In this document: positions 16,634 to 26,040 of the stretch, piece by piece
Layout: every line of letters starts with the position of its first letter
How positions within the stretch are numbered: position 1 is the stretch's first letter
Assembly (NCBI RefSeq): GCF_032108445.1
Contig: NZ_CP134876.1
Span: forward strand, 1,550,001 to 1,614,000
DNA length: 64,000 nt
Origin: Micromonospora halotolerans
GTDB taxonomy: Bacteria; Actinomycetota; Actinomycetes; Mycobacteriales; Micromonosporaceae
Direction of reading: 5' to 3'
Notes under the pieces: model-generated
Seen by the model: only the letters and a program-made list of their open reading frames with translations
Told to the model about the DNA's origin: nothing
Databases searched by the model: none
Position numbers and translations under genes: made by a program

Positions 16634-16984
16634 CTACTCGTGGTGCTGGGTCACGTTGACGATCGTGCCGTTCGGATCCCGGACGAAGAACCGGCGCAGC
16701 CCCCACGGCTCGTCGGTCAACGGGTAGACGATCTCGGCCCCGGCGGCGACACAGCGGGCATGCACGTCATCGAGGTCGTCCACCTCGATCGACACGTCGG
16801 CGTGGACGCCGGCCCTGACGTCCAGCTTCATCACGGAGAGCTGGACCTCACGGACCTCGCCGCCGAAGAACAGGATCCAGTCGAGCCCGTGACCGCCGTC
16901 GAGCCCGATCAGGTCCCGGTAGAAGCGACTGCTGGCCTCGAAGTCGTTGGAGAGGATGTTCGGTTTGATCCGCCTGACCGCCAT
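16634..16984 (-). CDS. VOC family (glyoxalase/bleomycin-resistance fold) protein
   Basis: 116 residues, one complete VOC domain made of two beta-alpha-beta-beta-beta modules. Typical elements are SNDFEASSRFYRDLIGL at the start, VSIEVDDLDDVHARCVAAG in the middle and GLRRFFVRDPNGTIVNVTQH at the end, where the acidic metal ligand of many family members falls at the RDPNG strand. Members include glyoxalases, dioxygenases and antibiotic-binding proteins; this one cannot be assigned. A TAGGGT box 6 bases before the ATG suggests leaderless translation. Confidence 0.88.
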   Translation of the reverse strand: MAVRRIKPNILSNDFEASSRFYRDLIGLDGGHGLDWILFFGGEVREVQLSVMKLDVRAGVHADVSIEVDDLDDVHARCVAAGAEIVYPLTDEPWGLRRFFVRDPNGTIVNVTQHHE

Positions 16985-16996
16985 CCACCGACCCTA
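16985..16996 (-). promoter_or_regulatory. Leaderless-type -10 box for the VOC gene
   Basis: TAGGGT on the minus strand (16991-16996), 6 bases, then ATG at 16984. Confidence 0.5.
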
Positions 16997-17038
16997 GGCG
17001 CCCCGACCACGTCGCCACGGCCCGCACCCTGACCGCGG

Positions 17039-17302
17039 TCAAGAGCGAGGAAGGCCGCGGTACGCGTCCAGCCAGGCCCAGTCACCCGGGCAGGCAGCCA
17101 GCTCGGCGAGGCAGTGGTCGAGGGCGTCCGGCAGTGTCCTCGTGTCGACACGGATCACCTGCCGACCACCGAGACCGGGCCCGGAGAGCGGCATCGTCCA
17201 CGGTCGGCCGTTGAACTGCGCCATCCGCTCCCGGTCGACGCGGATCAGGACGTCGATCTGCCGCCGTCCCAACTCGTCCATGAGCAGCTCGACGTCGATC
17301 AC
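17039..17302 (-). CDS. Small conserved hypothetical protein downstream of ppx
   Basis: 87 residues from a GTG at 17302, or 80 from the ATG at 17281. Sequence elements include RRQIDVLIRVDRERM, a GPGLGGRQVIRVDT loop and a C-terminal DHCLAEL..CPGDWAWL. No membrane segment or signal peptide. It starts 11 bases after the ppx stop codon, so it is very likely co-transcribed with it. The compact alpha/beta look could suit a small binding protein, but I do not recognise the family and offer no function. Confidence 0.7.
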   Translation of the reverse strand: MIDVELLMDELGRRQIDVLIRVDRERMAQFNGRPWTMPLSGPGLGGRQVIRVDTRTLPDALDHCLAELAACPGDWAWLDAYRGLPRS

Positions 17303-17313
17303 GCCGAGTCGCT

Positions 17314-18255
17314 TCAGGCCAGGGACCAGGCGATGCCGTCGAGGATGTCGTGTTCGGAGGCGACCACCGAGGGCATCCCGGCGCGCTCCATGATGACCCG
17401 GAGCACCAGCGCGCCCGCGCCGATCACGTCGGCCCGGCCCGGGTGCATCACCGGGATGGCCAGCCGTTGCTCGCGGGTCTTTCCCAGCAGGTCGGCGGTG
17501 ACCTCGGCGACCTGGTCGTACGACACGCGGGCGTGGTGGATGCGCTCCGGGTCGTACTCCTGGAGCCCCTGGGCGATGGCCACCACGGTGGTGACCGACC
17601 CGGCGAGCCCGACCAGGGTGGCGGCCTGCCGGCCCGGGACGGCCGTCAGCGCCCGGTCCACGGCGACCGCGATGTCGGCCCGCGCCGCGGCGATCTCGTC
17701 CAGGCCGGGCGGGTCGCCGTGCAGGTGGCGCTCGGTCATCCGGACGCAACCGATGTCCATCGAGATGGCCGCCTGGACGCCGCCCTCCCGGGTGCCGACC
17801 ACGAACTCGGTCGAGCCGCCGCCGATGTCGACCACCAGGTAGGGCGGCTCGGCGTCGCCGGGCAGGCCGCGGACCGCGCCGGTGAAGGAGAGCCGGGCCT
17901 CCTCGTCGCCGGTGACCACCTCGGGCGCGACGCCGAGGGTCTGCTCGACCATGGCCCGGAAGTCGGCGGCGTTGGAGGCGTCGCGCGAGGCGGAGGTGGC
18001 GCACATCCGCACCCGCTCGGCGCCCAGCTTCTCGATCTCGGACGCGTAGTCGGCGAGCGCCACGCGGGTCCGCTCGATCGCCTCGGGCGCGAGCCGGCCG
18101 GTGCGGTCGACGCCCTGGCCGAGCCGGACGATCTCCATCCGGCGGCTCCGGTCGACCAGCGGCGCCTGCGGCCCGGCGGACGGGTCGGGCAGGTCGGCGA
18201 CCAGGAGTCGGATGGAGTTGGTCCCGCAGTCGATGGCGGCCACACGCGTCGTCAC
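17314..18255 (-). CDS. ppx: Exopolyphosphatase, Ppx/GppA family
   Basis: 313 residues, the short form containing only the two ASKHA ATPase-fold domains and lacking the C-terminal HD domain of the E. coli enzyme. Signatures are AAIDCGTNSIRLLVAD (phosphate 1), LSFTGAVRG, VVDIGGGSTEFVVG (phosphate 2) and GLAGSVTTVVAI. It removes terminal phosphate from polyphosphate or converts pppGpp. The GTG at 18255 follows a TAGGGT box by 7 bases. In mycobacteria the same order DUF501-ppx is found beside ftsB and eno, matching this locus, although an acetyltransferase gene separates the two here. Confidence 0.92.
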   Translation of the reverse strand: MTTRVAAIDCGTNSIRLLVADLPDPSAGPQAPLVDRSRRMEIVRLGQGVDRTGRLAPEAIERTRVALADYASEIEKLGAERVRMCATSASRDASNAADFRAMVEQTLGVAPEVVTGDEEARLSFTGAVRGLPGDAEPPYLVVDIGGGSTEFVVGTREGGVQAAISMDIGCVRMTERHLHGDPPGLDEIAAARADIAVAVDRALTAVPGRQAATLVGLAGSVTTVVAIAQGLQEYDPERIHHARVSYDQVAEVTADLLGKTREQRLAIPVMHPGRADVIGAGALVLRVIMERAGMPSVVASEHDILDGIAWSLA

Positions 18256-18268
18256 GGCTGCCACCCTA
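18256..18268 (-). promoter_or_regulatory. Leaderless-type -10 box for ppx
   Basis: TAGGGT on the minus strand (18263-18268), 7 bases, GTG at 18255. Confidence 0.5.
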
Positions 18269-18350
18269 CGGCAGCCGCCCCGACGGACCGGCCCGGTCGC
18301 CGACCCGCGCCGGAGTTCTCCCCGGCCACCCGGGTCGCGCCCGACGCGGG

Positions 18351-18863
18351 TCAGAGGCGCAGCAGCATGCGGCTGTTGCCGAGGGTGTTCGGCTTGACCC
18401 GCTCCAGGTCGAGGAACTCGGCGACACCCTCGTCGTAGGAGCGGAGGAGCTGCTCGTAGACCGGCTGCGGCACCGGGGCGCCGTCGATCTCGCGGAAGCC
18501 GAACGAGCCGAAGAACCCGGTCTCGAAGGTGAGCACGAAAATCCGGGCGACGCCCAGCTCGCGGGCCGCGTCGATGAGCTCGCCGACGATCCGGTGCCCG
18601 ATCTTGTGCCCCCGGCAGGACGGGTCGACGGCCACCGTGCGGATCTCGGCGAGGTCTTCCCACATCACGTGCAGGGCGCCGCAGCCGACCACCGTGCCGT
18701 CGGGCGTCACGGCCACCCGGAACTCCTGCACGTCCTCGTAGAGGGTGACGGTGGCCTTGCTGAGCAGCCGCCGGTCGTCGGTGTAGGTGTCCACGAGCCG
18801 CCGGATGCCGCGTACATCGCCGGTGCGGGCGCGGCGGACCACGATCTCGTCGGCGGCGGTCAT
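18351..18863 (-). CDS. argA: Amino-acid N-acetyltransferase (short N-acetylglutamate synthase)
   Basis: 170 residues, one GNAT domain. The acetyl-CoA binding loop is VDPSCRGHKIGHRIVGELI (motif A), preceded by the GCGALHVMWEDLAEIRTV strand pair and followed by FETGFFGSFGFREID. This is the pattern of the short actinobacterial N-acetylglutamate synthase, which starts arginine biosynthesis by acetylating glutamate, and which lacks the amino-acid-kinase domain of the classic ArgA. It starts one base after the DUF501 stop codon, so translation is coupled. Assignment to arginine biosynthesis follows the family; no arg genes are nearby. Confidence 0.85.
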   Translation of the reverse strand: MTAADEIVVRRARTGDVRGIRRLVDTYTDDRRLLSKATVTLYEDVQEFRVAVTPDGTVVGCGALHVMWEDLAEIRTVAVDPSCRGHKIGHRIVGELIDAARELGVARIFVLTFETGFFGSFGFREIDGAPVPQPVYEQLLRSYDEGVAEFLDLERVKPNTLGNSRMLLRL

Positions 18864-18864
18864 C

Positions 18865-19422
18865 TCACTCCGCCGCGGGCACGTCCACGCAGGGGCCGGC
18901 CGCCCACCACTTCTCCACCAGGGCGAGGGTCTCGTCGCCGAACGGGTTGACCCCCGGCCCGGCGGCGAGCGCGTGCCCGAGGTGCACGTGCAGGCACTTG
19001 ACCCGGCCCGGCATGCCGCCGGCCGAGATGCCGGCGATCTCCGGCACCTGCCCGATCGCCTCCCGGCGGGCCAGGTAGTCCTCGTGCGCGGCCCGGTAGC
19101 GGGCGGCCAGCTCCGGGTCCTCGGCGAGCCGCTCGGCCATCTCCTTCATGAGCCCGGCCGACTCCAGGCGGCTGCACGCCGCGGTGGCCCGCGGGCAGGT
19201 CAGGTAGTACAGCGTCGGGAAGGGCGTGCCGTCGGCCAGCCGGGGCGTCGTCTCCACCACGTCGGGCAGGCCGCACGGGCACCGGTGGGCCACCGCCCGG
19301 GTGCCGCGGGGCGGGCGGCCGAGCTGCGCGGCCACCGCGGCCAGGTCGGCCTCGGTGGCCGGCTGGCGCTCCGGCGGGGGTACGGATTCCGCCGCCGGAT
19401 CCCGCGGTGGTACGACGCTCAA
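18865..19422 (-). CDS. DUF501 domain-containing protein
   Basis: 185 residues from a TTG at 19422 with GAGAGG upstream; a GTG at 19449 that overlaps the ftsB stop codon would give 194 residues. The domain shows a zinc-site-like cysteine set: HRCPCGLPDVV, YYLTCPRATAACSRLE, and VKCLHVHLGHALAAG with two histidines. DUF501 proteins follow ftsB in nearly all actinobacteria, and the function is unknown; proximity suggests cell division or envelope work. The metal site is inference from the Cys/His pattern. Confidence 0.9.
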   Translation of the reverse strand: MSVVPPRDPAAESVPPPERQPATEADLAAVAAQLGRPPRGTRAVAHRCPCGLPDVVETTPRLADGTPFPTLYYLTCPRATAACSRLESAGLMKEMAERLAEDPELAARYRAAHEDYLARREAIGQVPEIAGISAGGMPGRVKCLHVHLGHALAAGPGVNPFGDETLALVEKWWAAGPCVDVPAAE

Positions 19423-19445
19423 GGGTGCCTCTCTCGTTCCGGTGC

Positions 19446-20081
19446 TCACTTGTCGGGGCGCTCGGCGTTGGCCGCCTGCACGCTCGACCACAGGGTGTCG
19501 TACCAGGGGTCGGGCGGCTTCGGCGGCCCCGGCTTCGCGCCCTTGCCGGCGTCCTTGGCGGCCCCCTCCGGGTCGGAGAGCACCACCAGCAGGGTCTCGC
19601 CGGGCCGGCCCATGAAGAACCGCTCCCGGGCCTGCGTCTCGATGTACGCCGGGTCGTGCCACTTCTCCGCCTGGGCGGAGAGTTCCTGGATGAGCTCGCG
19701 CTGCCGCTGCTGGGACGCTTCCATCCGCTCGATGTCGGCCTGCTGGTCCAGGTAGACCCGGACCGGATAGGTGTAGGCCAGGGCGAGCGCGATCAGCACC
19801 GCGAACAGCACGGTGGCGCGCCCGGTGAAGCGCCGGGGTTGGGGTGCGGTGAGCCGCTTGACCGTGCCACCGGCCGCGGTACGGCGGGCCGCCGCGGGAC
19901 GGCTCGCGGAGCGTACCCCCTCGGTGGCGCGGGTAGCGCCGGGTGACCGGCCGGCGGCGCGCGGCTCGGCGCGGACGCCGGCGTCGCGGACCGACGACCG
20001 GACCCGGGCCGCGCCCGGCCGGCCGGCCTGACCCGGCCGACGGGCGGGCCGCTGGCCACCCGGTGTGCGGCGCTGCTGCAT
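19446..20081 (-). CDS. ftsB: Septum formation initiator, FtsB/DivIC family
   Basis: 211 residues. A long basic, Ala/Arg/Pro-rich cytoplasmic tail (1-85) leads into a single membrane helix at 89-107, then a coiled coil (QADIERMEASQQRQRELIQELSAQ, about 113-138) and the conserved YIETQARERFFMGRPGET segment near 147-163, which marks FtsB/DivIC. Such proteins bind FtsL and FtsQ in the division complex. GGGGGAGGGG precedes the ATG. It is 29 bases downstream of eno and is followed by DUF501, the usual actinobacterial order. Confidence 0.93.
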   Translation of the reverse strand: MQQRRTPGGQRPARRPGQAGRPGAARVRSSVRDAGVRAEPRAAGRSPGATRATEGVRSASRPAAARRTAAGGTVKRLTAPQPRRFTGRATVLFAVLIALALAYTYPVRVYLDQQADIERMEASQQRQRELIQELSAQAEKWHDPAYIETQARERFFMGRPGETLLVVLSDPEGAAKDAGKGAKPGPPKPPDPWYDTLWSSVQAANAERPDK

Positions 20082-20110
20082 CGTCACACCCCTCCCCCGG
20101 AGCTCTCGGC

Positions 20111-21553
<1,443 letters not shown>

Positions 21554-21662
21554 TCACGTGAACCCGCCCCCGACACAGGGTGACACGGACATTCCCGGAT
21601 TCTCCGGCCTCAACCGACAACGGGTTTGCGAGAGGTTGCGTCGATCGACAAGGCTGGGCGGC

Positions 21663-22355
21663 ATGCCCGCCGCCTCGACGACTCTCCGCGTGCTCGCCGC
21701 CTCGGCCCTCGCGTCGCTCTCGGTCACCGGCTGCCAGGCCCTCGACGACACCGGGGTCGCCCTCGGACGGGCCGATCTGGTCAACGACCTGACCGCCCGC
21801 ATGGACCGGGCGCTCGAGCAGACCTGGGCCGCCGACTACCAGCTCAGCGGCGGGCGCACCGCGTCGATCGCGCAGACCAAGGAGCCGCTGCGCTCCTCGT
21901 ACACCTGGCCCGACGGCAAGATCACGGTCACCCAGGAGGCGGTCACCCGGTGCGCGAACGCGGCCGGGCGCACCTCGTGCACGGTGTCGCCGCCGGTGCT
22001 GACCGCCGGCAAGCCCTCGGTGGTCGTCTACGGCGAGGTGGGCAAGCTCGGGCTGGTCACCCCGCCGGCGGTGATCCGGCTGCTCACCGACGCGGCGCTC
22101 GACCCCGAGGCGACCATCGAACAGAGCGACACCACGCTGGCCGGGCACCACGCCACCTGCGTCGACGTCACCCGGGCCGGCAACCGCTTCGACGCCTGCG
22201 TGACCACCGAGGGGGTGCTGGGCAGCTTCACCGGCACCCTCGACGGCAAGCCGGCGGAGGTCACCCTGAGCCGCTACACCGACACGGTCGAGTCGGCCGC
22301 CTTCGACGTGCCGGCCGGGGCGGGCGTGGTCGACCGCCGCCCAGCCACGTCGTGA
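21663..22355 (+). CDS. Secreted lipoprotein, LppX/LprG-like fold possible
   Basis: 230 residues. A lipoprotein signal peptide ends in LSVTGC with the lipidated cysteine at 24. The mature part has paired cysteines (TRCANAAGRTSCTVS and HHATCVDVTRAGNRFDACV), likely forming two disulfides, and a beta-rich pattern with repeated threonines. The layout (DLTARMDRALEQTWAADYQLSGGRT at the start) recalls lipid-carrier-type lipoproteins, but I cannot prove it. Its stop codon overlaps the nudC start (GTGA), so the two are coupled, an odd pairing of an exported lipoprotein with a cytosolic pyrophosphatase. Confidence 0.85.
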   Translation: MPAASTTLRVLAASALASLSVTGCQALDDTGVALGRADLVNDLTARMDRALEQTWAADYQLSGGRTASIAQTKEPLRSSYTWPDGKITVTQEAVTRCANAAGRTSCTVSPPVLTAGKPSVVVYGEVGKLGLVTPPAVIRLLTDAALDPEATIEQSDTTLAGHHATCVDVTRAGNRFDACVTTEGVLGSFTGTLDGKPAEVTLSRYTDTVESAAFDVPAGAGVVDRRPATS

Positions 22356-23284
22356 GTCCCGGCGGCACCGGAAGCCGCCCGCCGCGCGACGCCGGCGAGC
22401 CGACCCCGACGGGCGACGCCCGCGAGCCGACCCGGACGGGCGGAACGACCCCCGGCCGGGCCGGCTTCCTTCCCGCCGCCGACCACGGCCGGGCGCCGGA
22501 CCCGGACGACCTGGCCCTGGCGGTGGCCGGGCGCAAGCTGCTGACCGGTCCCGGCGGGCGGTTTCCCCGGGTCGGCGAGCTGCCCGTCGGGATCGACTGG
22601 AAGCCGGTCGGCACGCTGGACGGGGTGCCGGCCTGGGCGGCCGAGGCCGCCGACCCGGAGGCGCTGCCGGGCCGCTGGCGCGGCTGGCGGGGCCTCGCCG
22701 CCGAGCTGCCCGCGGCCTGGGCGGACCTGGCCGGGCGGGCGCTCGCCGTGATCACCTGGCGGCGTACGCACCGCTGGTGCGGGGCGTGCCGGGCCGAGCT
22801 GACCGACGTGCCGGGCGAGACCGCCCGGCGCTGCCCCGCCTGCGGGCTCACCTCGTTCCTGCCGCTCTCGGTCGCGGTGCTGGTGGCGATCACCCGCCCC
22901 GGCCCGGCCGGCGGCCCCGGCGAGCTGCTGCTGGTCCGGCACGCGTACGGGCCGACGGAGCTGTGGGCGCTGGTCGCCGGGTTCGTCGAGGCGGGCGAGT
23001 CGCTGGAGGCGGCCGCCCACCGGGAGGTCGCCGAGGAGGTCGGCCTGACCATCGGCCGGCCCACCTACGTGGACAGCCAGCCCTGGGCGATGTCCGGCCC
23101 GGGCACCCTGCTGGCCGGCTTCACCGCCACCGTGGCCGACCAGGCCGCCGAGCCGGTGGTGGACCCGAAGGAGCTGACTGAGGCCCGCTGGTTCCCGGCG
23201 AACGCGCTACCTGCGGAACTGCCCCCGGCGTACTCCCTGTCCCGCTGGCTGGTCGACGCGGTCGCCGCCCGACGCCGAGAGTGA
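22352..23284 (+). CDS. nudC: NAD(+) diphosphatase / RNA de-NADding Nudix hydrolase
   Basis: 310 residues. A four-cysteine zinc finger (Cys143, 146, 161, 164) precedes a Nudix box at 210-231 (GFVEAGESLEAAAHREVAEEVG) and the NADH-pyrophosphatase motif SQPWAM at 242-247. The enzyme cleaves NAD(H) to NMN and AMP and, in characterised members, removes NAD caps from RNA. The start GTG overlaps the lipoprotein stop. The first 45 residues are a low-complexity Gly/Pro/Thr/Arg stretch not seen in the family core and probably disordered. Confidence 0.93.
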   Translation: MSPGGTGSRPPRDAGEPTPTGDAREPTRTGGTTPGRAGFLPAADHGRAPDPDDLALAVAGRKLLTGPGGRFPRVGELPVGIDWKPVGTLDGVPAWAAEAADPEALPGRWRGWRGLAAELPAAWADLAGRALAVITWRRTHRWCGACRAELTDVPGETARRCPACGLTSFLPLSVAVLVAITRPGPAGGPGELLLVRHAYGPTELWALVAGFVEAGESLEAAAHREVAEEVGLTIGRPTYVDSQPWAMSGPGTLLAGFTATVADQAAEPVVDPKELTEARWFPANALPAELPPAYSLSRWLVDAVAARRRE

Positions 23285-23316
23285 GACGGGCTCCCTTCTC
23301 TACCGCCGGCGTTAAT

Positions 23317-23327
23317 AAGGGGCCCTT
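23317..23327. terminator. Possible short terminator between nudC and the DUF885 gene
   Basis: AAGGGGCCCTT is nearly palindromic and lies in the 45-base gap between convergent genes. It is flanked by an AT-rich GTTAATAAGG, which stands out here. The stem is short, so this is weak. Confidence 0.35.
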
Positions 23328-23329
23328 CC

Positions 23330-24949
23330 TTACACGCCCAGCAGGGTGCGGAGGTGCCGGGGCGGCGGGCAGTCGTGCGCCAGCATGGCGTCGTGCCAGT
23401 CGCGCGTCGACACCCCGTCGGGCCGGGCGCGGGCGATGTCGGCCATCTCGCTGTAGCCGACGAAGTAGGTGGAGAGCTGGGTCGAAGTGAGCAGCGCCCG
23501 CCGCCACTTGCCGGCCGCCTCGCCCTCCTCCTGGAAGCCGCGCCCGGTCATCAGCGCCATGGCCTCGGCCTCGGGCAGGTCCTCGCAGTGCACGAGCTGG
23601 TCGAGCAGCGCGTTGATGGTCATCCGGAGCTGCATCTTGAGCTGCTGGAGCCGGACCGGCAGGCCGCCGAAGCCCAGCCCGGCCATCAGCTCCTCGGTGT
23701 AGACCGCCCAACCCTCGATGAACACCCCGGACTCGGTGAGCGCGCGGACCCGGGTCGGCCCGGCGTAGCGGCGGGCGTGGGCGAGCTGGAGGAAATGGCC
23801 GGGCATCGCCTCGTGCACGGTCAGGTTGCGGATCATGTGGTCGTTGTACTCGCGGTAGAACGACTCGACCCGCTGCGCCGGCCAGTCCGCCGGGGTGGGC
23901 GCGATGCAGTAGAAGGTCGGCACGTCCGCCGTCTCCAGCGGGCCGGGCGAGTCGCAGTAGGCCACCGCCACGCCCCGGGCGAACTCCGGCATCTCCTGGA
24001 TCACGCACGGGTCGTCGACCAGGCTGACCAGGTCGTGGGCCCGGACGAAGTCGCTCGCCTCGTCGAGCGTGACCGAGGCGAGGTCGACGATGGTGGCGTC
24101 GTCCGGGTGCTCGGCGGCGAGCAGGTCCAGCGCCCGGCGGACCGTCTCGTCGTCGGCCGGGCCGCCGACCAGCTCGACGGCCGCCGCGCGGATCTCGGCG
24201 GTGACCCGGTCGAGGTTGGCCCAGGCGCGGCGCTGTACCTCGGCGGCGCTCAACTCGGTGTCGAGGGTGTGCCAGAGCCGCGCCTCCCAGCGGCGCCGGC
24301 CGAGCCGGGGGTCCCGCCCCGGGCCGGCGTCGGTGGCCAGGCCGATGCGCAGCCACGCCACGAACTCCTCCAGCGCGGCGATCGCCGCGGTGGCGGCCGG
24401 CTCGACCCGGTCGTGCAGCGCCGGCGCCTCGGCGAGCAGCCCGGGCACCTCGTCGCGGATCAGCGCCGCCGTGCCGGTGAACTGCCCGACCGCCGTCTCG
24501 GCGTGGATCCGCGGCATGTCGCGCAGCGTCGCGCGCGCGGTCGCCAGGGCGTCCGGTACGGCCGCCAGCCGTCCGGCCAGGTGGGTCAGGCGCTCCTCGA
24601 CCGGGGCGTACGGGCGGGCCATGAGGGCGTGCAGCAGCGGGCCGGGGTTGTGCCGCAGCGGGTCCCACTCGTGGCCGCGGATCTCGGTCGCCTCGAACAG
24701 GCCCCGGTCGACCAGGCTGCTGAGCAACGCGTGGTCGACCCGCTCCTCGACGTCGAGCGAGTCGGGGTCGATCTCGGAGAGCGCGTCGGCCGCGTCCTTG
24801 AGCATCGCCTGGTCGGCGGCGAGGGCGTCGGCGGACAGGTCGGGCAGCCGGTCGTCGTACCGGTGGTCCCCGGCCGAGGTGGCCAGCCCGGGCCGGCTCT
24901 CCAGCAACGCCTCCACGATCCGCTCGGCGAGCGGCACGAACGACTCCAT
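23330..24949 (-). CDS. DUF885 family zinc-peptidase-like protein
   Basis: 539 residues, without a signal peptide. The catalytic-looking motif HEAMPGH spans 379-385, a HExxxxH variant typical of DUF885, with a glutamate in FIEGWAVYTEE near 412 as the third zinc ligand. Helical throughout. DUF885 proteins are predicted metallopeptidases of the M32/M2-like clan with unknown substrates. The ATG follows a TAAGGT box by 7 bases, so the mRNA is probably leaderless. A 59-bp palindrome lies 25 bases upstream of that box. The gene interrupts the otherwise conserved eno-to-mfd order. Confidence 0.85.
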   Translation of the reverse strand: MESFVPLAERIVEALLESRPGLATSAGDHRYDDRLPDLSADALAADQAMLKDAADALSEIDPDSLDVEERVDHALLSSLVDRGLFEATEIRGHEWDPLRHNPGPLLHALMARPYAPVEERLTHLAGRLAAVPDALATARATLRDMPRIHAETAVGQFTGTAALIRDEVPGLLAEAPALHDRVEPAATAAIAALEEFVAWLRIGLATDAGPGRDPRLGRRRWEARLWHTLDTELSAAEVQRRAWANLDRVTAEIRAAAVELVGGPADDETVRRALDLLAAEHPDDATIVDLASVTLDEASDFVRAHDLVSLVDDPCVIQEMPEFARGVAVAYCDSPGPLETADVPTFYCIAPTPADWPAQRVESFYREYNDHMIRNLTVHEAMPGHFLQLAHARRYAGPTRVRALTESGVFIEGWAVYTEELMAGLGFGGLPVRLQQLKMQLRMTINALLDQLVHCEDLPEAEAMALMTGRGFQEEGEAAGKWRRALLTSTQLSTYFVGYSEMADIARARPDGVSTRDWHDAMLAHDCPPPRHLRTLLGV

Positions 24950-24962
24950 GCCGACGACCTTA
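24950..24962 (-). promoter_or_regulatory. Leaderless-type -10 box for the DUF885 gene
   Basis: TAAGGT on the minus strand (24957-24962), 7 bases, ATG at 24949. The palindrome at 24988-25046 ends at about the -35 position. Confidence 0.55.
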
Positions 24963-24987
24963 CCGATCTCCCCGCGCCGGCCTTCCG

Positions 24988-25046
24988 TTGATCATGAGGT
25001 TAGCCGTGCCGGAACGCGCCTTCCGCACCGCTAACCTCATGATCAA
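24988..25046. repeat. GATCA-type intergenic palindrome A
   Basis: 59 bp. The left arm TTGATCATGAGGTTAGCCGTGC (24988-25009, shown in two overlapping pieces TTGATCATGAGG and GGTTAGCCGTGC) pairs with 25025-25046 with one mismatch. An inner GGAA-N6-TTCC stem sits in the loop. The mazG stop codon lies inside the right arm. Related elements are at 44670-44730 and 61516-61575. Confidence 0.9.
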
Positions 25047-26038
25047 TGCTCGGGGACGTCGGGCGAAGCGGCGCGTTCGGCGGCGCGGACGGCGTCGGCG
25101 TACGCCAGGGTGGCGCGGCGCAGGGCCGCCTCGGGGTCGATGCCGGCCTGCCGGGCGGCGGCGACCGTGGCGAGCAGGCCGGCGCCGAGTCGCGCCTCGG
25201 GGTCGACCTGGGATTCCGCCAGCGGCGGGGGGACGGCCAGGCCGACGCGGCCGGCGCGGTCCAGGACCTTCGCGGCCAGGGCGAGCGCGGGCTGGCTCAG
25301 CGCGATGCCGTCCAGCACCGACTCGCGGGTCTTCTCGGCCCGCTTGATCCGCTCCCAGTTCGCCTCGATCTCCTCGATCGAGCCGGCCTGCTCACCGGAG
25401 AAGACGTGCGGGTTGCGGCGGACCATCTTGTCGACCAGGACGCCGGCCACGTCGTCGACCGTCCAGCGCTTCCCCTCCGGCAGGTCCTCGGCCAGCCGGG
25501 CGTGCAGCAGCACCTGGAGCAGCACGTCGCCCAGCTCCTCGCGGAGCGCGTCGGTGTCGTCGGCGCTGATCGCGTCGTACGCCTCGTAGCACTCCTCCAG
25601 CAGGAACCCGGCCAGGCTGCGGTGCGTCTGCGCCCGCTTCCACGGGTCACCGCCCGGTGAGGCGAGCCGGTCCATCACCTCGACGGCGTCGAGCAGCCGG
25701 GCCCCCGGCGGGTCCCACGAGCCGTACATCAGCTCCAGCTCGGCGAGCCCGGGCTGGCGGGCCAGCCGCAGCCCCAGCTCACGGGCGAGCGCCTCGTCGC
25801 CGGCCGGCCCGGCCAGCCACACCGCGCTGCCGTGCGCGGCGGCCGCGTCGAGCAACGCCTGGGTGGCGCCCTCGGTGACCACCGTGACCTCGGCGCCCGT
25901 CGACCGGACCGCCGTGGCCAGCTCGCTCTCGGCGCCGGCCAGCACCGGCGCGGAGCGGACGACATCCCAGGCGGGCGCGGTCAGCAGGCCGGCGGGCAGC
26001 CGCGGCGAGGTGACGAGCAGGACGATGCGCGCGGTCAT
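25043..26038 (-). CDS. mazG: Nucleoside triphosphate pyrophosphohydrolase MazG
   Basis: 331 residues. The MazG core is the EECYEAYDAI and REELGDVLLQVLLHA pair (about residues 148-180), where the acidic residues bind magnesium and the NTP; RNPHVF and EANWERIKRAEK follow in the second half. The N-terminal 110 residues are an added alpha/beta domain found in actinobacterial MazG. The enzyme hydrolyses non-canonical or excess (d)NTPs and helps avoid mutagenesis under stress. It starts 2 bases after the SurA-like lipoprotein start region on the coding side, and the mfd-lipoprotein-mazG order matches other actinobacteria. Confidence 0.92.
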   Translation of the reverse strand: MTARIVLLVTSPRLPAGLLTAPAWDVVRSAPVLAGAESELATAVRSTGAEVTVVTEGATQALLDAAAAHGSAVWLAGPAGDEALARELGLRLARQPGLAELELMYGSWDPPGARLLDAVEVMDRLASPGGDPWKRAQTHRSLAGFLLEECYEAYDAISADDTDALREELGDVLLQVLLHARLAEDLPEGKRWTVDDVAGVLVDKMVRRNPHVFSGEQAGSIEEIEANWERIKRAEKTRESVLDGIALSQPALALAAKVLDRAGRVGLAVPPPLAESQVDPEARLGAGLLATVAAARQAGIDPEAALRRATLAYADAVRAAERAASPDVPEH

Positions 26039-26040
26039 GC

